Of a stretch of 64,000 nucleotides of DNA, positions 60,270 through 64,000 are shown piece by piece. A program made the position numbers and the translations under genes. Where the stretch lies: positions 5,101,625-5,165,624 of the forward strand of contig NC_084599.1 in NCBI RefSeq assembly GCF_033807715.1. The letters are read 5' to 3'. How positions within the stretch are numbered: position 1 is the first letter of the stretch; each line of letters starts with the position of its first letter. The stretch comes from Cololabis saira. Lineage: Eukaryota > Chordata > Actinopteri > Beloniformes > Belonidae. A model generated the notes under the pieces. The model was not told where the DNA came from and searched no databases. It saw nothing but the letters and a program-made list of their open reading frames with translations.

Positions 60270-62886
60270 AGTCATGCCTGGTACCGCACATGACCTTGAG
60301 TACTCGGTTGAAAAAGACGCATGTTTCTGTTTCCCCTGTCGAAAATATAGCAGTGTTGGTAATGAAAGGGATGTTGTTTTTACTGTGTTTTTACCGTTTA
60401 CACGTTTACACTAGTGAACCCTTGCTACGAGGACTGTGATTTTTGCACTTGCACTTTTGTCCTCCCGCAACGAAGTTCCTAACGGAAAAATAAAGTACTT
60501 TTGAGTTTTTTTTTTTTTTTTTTTTTTAGTTTTTTGAGTTTGAGTTAACCAGAAAGTGGCACTTGAAAGTGGAAGGGGACTGCAGAAACATGCATCCAGC
60601 CAGTCATATTCAGGCTGCAGCGACCTGGTCAGAACACAAGTCCAGAGAGGCGACCTGGAGCGACAGTTGATAATATGCTGGTCGGTAAAACAGCACTTGA
60701 AAAGAACCGGTAGTATGTTAAAAGCATTGGAGATGTTATTAAGTTTCTCGGTGTTAATGAGCTGGGGCTCCGTGGAACAAAAGAAAACTTACTTGACCCC
60801 AGCAATGCTGATGATCATGATGACATTGCTTCTGGTCTTTTTTTGAAATTATTTGAGTACACCTTAGCGAAGGATGAGAAGCTAGCTGCTATTGCTAAGA
60901 GCATGAATAAAAATGCTACATACACATCTAAAGGTATTCAAAATAAAATAATTGCAACATTTGCCAGCAGGTTCTTGCAGAGATACAGAAAAAATATTCA
61001 AAAGCTGACTGCAGGATTCTGTATAAAAAGTGATGGGACAAGGGGCAGGACAAATGTATAAAAATCTGTCTATGTTTAAACAAGATTTGTAAGTAAATCT
61101 ATACCAGAGGAGCACCTAATTGGATTACTTAACTTGCACCAACTTGATGCTGAGTACACCTGCACTGAGATATTAAAACACATTTCTGAGGCTGGCTACA
61201 GTGCTGACAATATAGTTAACCAGTGTTATGATGGTGCTTCGGTGATGAGTGGAGTACAAGGTGGTGTCCAAGCACTACTTCAAAAGAATCTGGACAGATA
61301 TGTGCCATATATTCACTGTTACAACCACCAGTTACATTTAGTGGTTGTGCATGCTATGCAGGGTGAGCCACGTGCCAAAAGGTTTTTTGATCTCTGCAAT
61401 TCCCTGTATAACTTCTTCCGTCAACACTATGTGTCAGGAAGGTATGATGCTCCTTGTCTCAGACAACTAATTAAAATTGGCTGGACAAGCCATTATGATG
61501 TGACAAGGTGCATTGTTGAGAATGAGGAACGTCTTTGTACTATCCTGTCAGAGATTTCAGAGGATGATGAGGCCTCAGTTGATTTGCTTTTAATTCAAAT
61601 TAAGAGGCTACATTTCTTTGAGATAGGCACATTTCTAATGCGGGTGCTTAGTGTCTTAATACCAGCAAATGGAATTATACAGTCATGCTGTGGATATGTG
61701 TTCTGCAGGTTTGGTTGTTACTCAAACATTGGAGTCCTTGAAAGACATCCGCAAAGAGGATTGCTCAACTGAGCTTCACAGTTATCTGCAGAGGATCAGG
61801 GTGTGTCACATCAACCTAAAAGAAGGAGAATATTGAGCAAACACCTTGGTGAAAGTGTTGTGTTGTGAATTGTGGGTCATGCAGATACTGATAACCCCAC
61901 CATCACCTCCTCTCAGTCTCTCAAAAGATCCTTGCTCAGCATCCTCGACAGGGCCATTTCAGAAATGCAAAACAGATTCTCAAAGAAGAATTTAGACCTA
62001 ATGACAGCCATATCAAGCCTTGTACCCTCTTCTGAGAGATATATAGACTCTACCTTGTTGGAACCTTTGCATGCACTTACTGGAACTGGAACAGACTATG
62101 CAACTCTGAAAAGCAAACTCATTGTTGCAAAGCCAATGTTGTCCAAGTTATGTTGTCCAAATGAAACAGACCTGGCCACTGTGTCTAAACACATGAAGAC
62201 ATACGAGAAAGCATTTCCTGTGTTGCACAAGTTGTATGCCCTTGTAGTTGGTGTGTCTTCAGCTTCATGTGAGAGTTCCTTCTCCACACTTGCACGTGTC
62301 CTAACCCCCTACCGTCGCACCATGTTGCACGAAAGAAAAAAGAACTTGGTCATCTTGGCACATGAGAAATCTATAACAAATACATTAGACATGGATGAAT
62401 TTGTTACCATTTTTGCCAGGACAAACAGAAGACTAATTTTATAGAGATAGACAGAGAGATTAAAAAATAAAAAAGATAAAATATACAAAAGAAATGCAGC
62501 CTCAACAGAGCACACGCCAGATATGATGATTGATAGATAGATAAATAGATAACTTCACCTGTTACGATTGATTGATAGATAAAGAAAAAAAAAAGCAAAC
62601 AAAAAAAGCAGAAAACATCAAATAAATGCAGCCTCAACCGGGCACAAGCCAGTGTTCTATTTGTGCCGGTCCCAAGCCCGGGTAAATGCAGAGGGTAGTG
62701 TCAGGAAGGGCAATTGGTTTGGCATACTGTTGGTCAAAGAATGAGAAGATAGATGAACTGATATGATGATAGCATAGTTTTCTATGCATTTCGGGGGCTT
62801 GACCCCCCAAAATCTTTTCGCAGCAGCGTCGTCCATCCTACATTTCAGTCTGCCCACCTTAGTGGGCCTCGCTAAATCCGGCCCTG
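60270..62886 (+). mobile_element. hAT transposon, left part damaged
   Basis: The right terminus is the inverse of CAGGGCCGGATTTAGCGAGG (62886), followed by TCCTCAAG as possible target. The matching left terminus is not found, and MITEs lie where it would be. The transposase remains are at 60283-62444. The last 440 bp are non-coding with GATAGATA repeats. Confidence 0.75.
60283..62444 (+). pseudogene. hAT transposase (ZMYM1-like), broken
   Basis: A TTF-type zinc finger start (EKDACFCFPCRKYSS, about 60310-60355) is cut by a small T-rich insertion (about 60385-60545). The RNase-H-like core shows NQCYDGASVMSG (61218-61253) and YIHCYNHQLHLVV (61308-61346). The C-terminal hAT dimerisation domain shows SSASCESSFSTLARV (62255-62299). 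Several frame changes and stops separate the pieces, so no transposase can be made. Confidence 0.85.
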
Positions 62887-62894
62887 TCCTCAAG

Positions 62895-63541
62895 GTGAAG
62901 CTGGCTGGCTTTGGTCATGCCTGTGTGGCCTCCAGTCTGCGGGGGGAGGACATCCCCCTGAACTACGCCTACGTGGCCCCGGAGGTCCTGCTGGACCAGC
63001 CCTCCCTGGGTCCAGGAGTGGATGTCTGGTCCCTGGGCTGCGTCCTGGCCTTCTTGTTCCTCAGTGAGGAGCTGTTCCCGTTTGACTGTGAATATGAGGC
63101 CCTGCGGATGATCGTGCTGCTGAACCACGGCTGGATCAGCCACGGGGTCCTGAACGGCTCAAGAAGAATCACTCGCTTCTTCTGCCTGGATCAGGGGGTG
63201 TACTGCAACATCTGCAGCCATCGGGCCGGTACACGCTGGAGACGGGGAACCACGTCATGGACCACTGCGGCTTCTCCAAAGACTGCTTCTCCCTGGAAGA
63301 TCTGGTGAGGAGAAAGATCAATCCCAGGAACTGCTATCTCCAGAAGGACTGCTGGAAGTTCGCCTGGCTGCTCAAGCAGATGCTGCGGATGGATCCAGGA
63401 AGACGGATCCGACCAGACGCAGCGCTCAGAGAGGATTTCATCACCATGAGACACCTTCCCCTGCAGCTCAAGGACCCGTACGTGACGGGAACGCTGGAGA
63501 GGATGAAAGTGTGCCACGCTGCGCAGACAAACAGCAGCTGA
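62895..63541 (+). pseudogene. HIPK-like protein kinase C-lobe exon, probably inactive
   Basis: The exon starts at an AG acceptor (62893-62894). It has LAGFGHA where active kinases have DFG, so the Mg-binding Asp is missing. Then follow YVAPEVLL (the APE motif), VDVWSLGCVLAFLFL and, after a one-base frameshift near 63213, MDPGRRIRPDAAL and the stop at 63541. The order and LAFLFL/DPxxRI spacing resemble HIPK/DYRK kinases, which are expanded in fish. The N-lobe exons are not in the window. It is either a decayed copy or a pseudokinase with a sequence error at the frameshift. About 320 bp of 3' non-coding DNA follow. Confidence 0.7.
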
Positions 63542-63859
63542 GGATGACTGACTGTATGTTAGATCTGCTTCAAGTGTGCCTTTACAAACATGTCATTCAT
63601 CCAAATGGGAGCAAAATAAGAGAATTATTGTTCAATGACTGGTTGTTTTCAGTTCCTGATGACTTATATTTTCACTTGTGTCGGGATGTAAAGCCCCAAA
63701 CCAAACCAGTCAGCCGCAGCAGCGTTGTTGATGGACAGCTGGAGGGAGGAGCCACACGCACCACAACAGTGCTGGTGCTGATGAGAGGAGGAATCACTCT
63801 TTCCTCACTCCTTTGTGGAGCATTCAACAATAGATCACACTTTTCCAGCAAGTGAGGAG

Positions 63860-64000
63860 ATGTTGCTTTTGCGCCCAGTTGAGCAGCAGAGTTCTGGATG
63901 AGCTGCAGTTGTCTAACTAACTTTTTAAGGTGGATGTAAAGATGCTGTTACAATAATCAAGCTACTAAAGATGAATTCCTGAACTAGTTTTTCCAGGTCC
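63860..64000 (-). mobile_element. L2-like LINE fragment at the window edge
   Basis: GTTCTGGATGAGCTGCAGTT and TGCTGTTACAATAATCAAG are antisense L2 RT sequence, as in 39540-39620. It continues past the window. Confidence 0.65.

Overview
This window is nuclear DNA from a ray-finned (teleost-type) fish. The evidence is the set of element families present together: BEL/Pao, Gmr1-like gypsy, DIRS tyrosine-recombinase, Ty1/copia, L2/CR1-like and L1/Tx1-like LINEs, a tRNA-derived SINE, PIF/Harbinger, hAT, TTAA-type and palindromic TA-flanked MITEs. The spliced host genes also fit: an ISG12/IFI27-like interferon gene, PIM-like and HIPK-like kinase exons and spag16. No CRISPR array, operon or functional RNA gene is visible. 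Most of the 64 kb is transposon sequence, much of it inserted inside other transposons.

Layout. 1-8925: the end of a gypsy-type element (RNase H directly followed by its 3' LTR). That LTR is split by a complete BEL/Pao element with two 411-bp LTRs that match by eye, a 5-bp target duplication and a 2123-codon open polyprotein on the minus strand. 9657-25971: an ISG12/IFI27-like gene on the plus strand, with a good ISRE in front of a tiny first exon. Its 14-kb second intron holds a Harbinger element that carries only the Myb-like gene, a triple-nested hAT/MITE block and a decayed DIRS element whose inverted repeats and internal complementary region can still be read. The last intron ends in TG instead of AG. 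26640-40300: minus-strand LINEs. A Jockey-superfamily LINE is split by a nearly full-length L1 (15-bp target duplication), itself split by a 1.9-kb LTR, followed by an L2 fragment. 40507-41889: a four-exon minus-strand gene for a predicted secreted protein with 13-residue tandem repeats, which I do not recognise.

42385-52804: a five-deep nest of a TIR transposon, a copia element, a TTAA element, an L2 LINE and a SINE. It sits 3 bp before the splice acceptor of a PIM-like kinase exon. 53951-59031: a two-exon, very GC-rich spag16 reading frame on the minus strand, whose single intron is transposon-filled; it may be a retrocopy. 59170-62886: more MITEs and a decayed hAT transposase whose right end abuts a HIPK-like kinase exon (62895-63541) that has lost the DFG aspartate and carries a frameshift. 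The window ends in an L2 fragment.

How the parts relate. The host genes look independent: innate immunity (ISG12), a secreted repeat protein, ciliary axoneme (spag16) and kinase fragments. Their introns and flanks act as landing sites for transposons, and several insertions lie within a few bases of splice sites. Exon joins were worked out by hand from reading phase and GT/AG signals. No database search was possible, so family names rest on recognised motifs.
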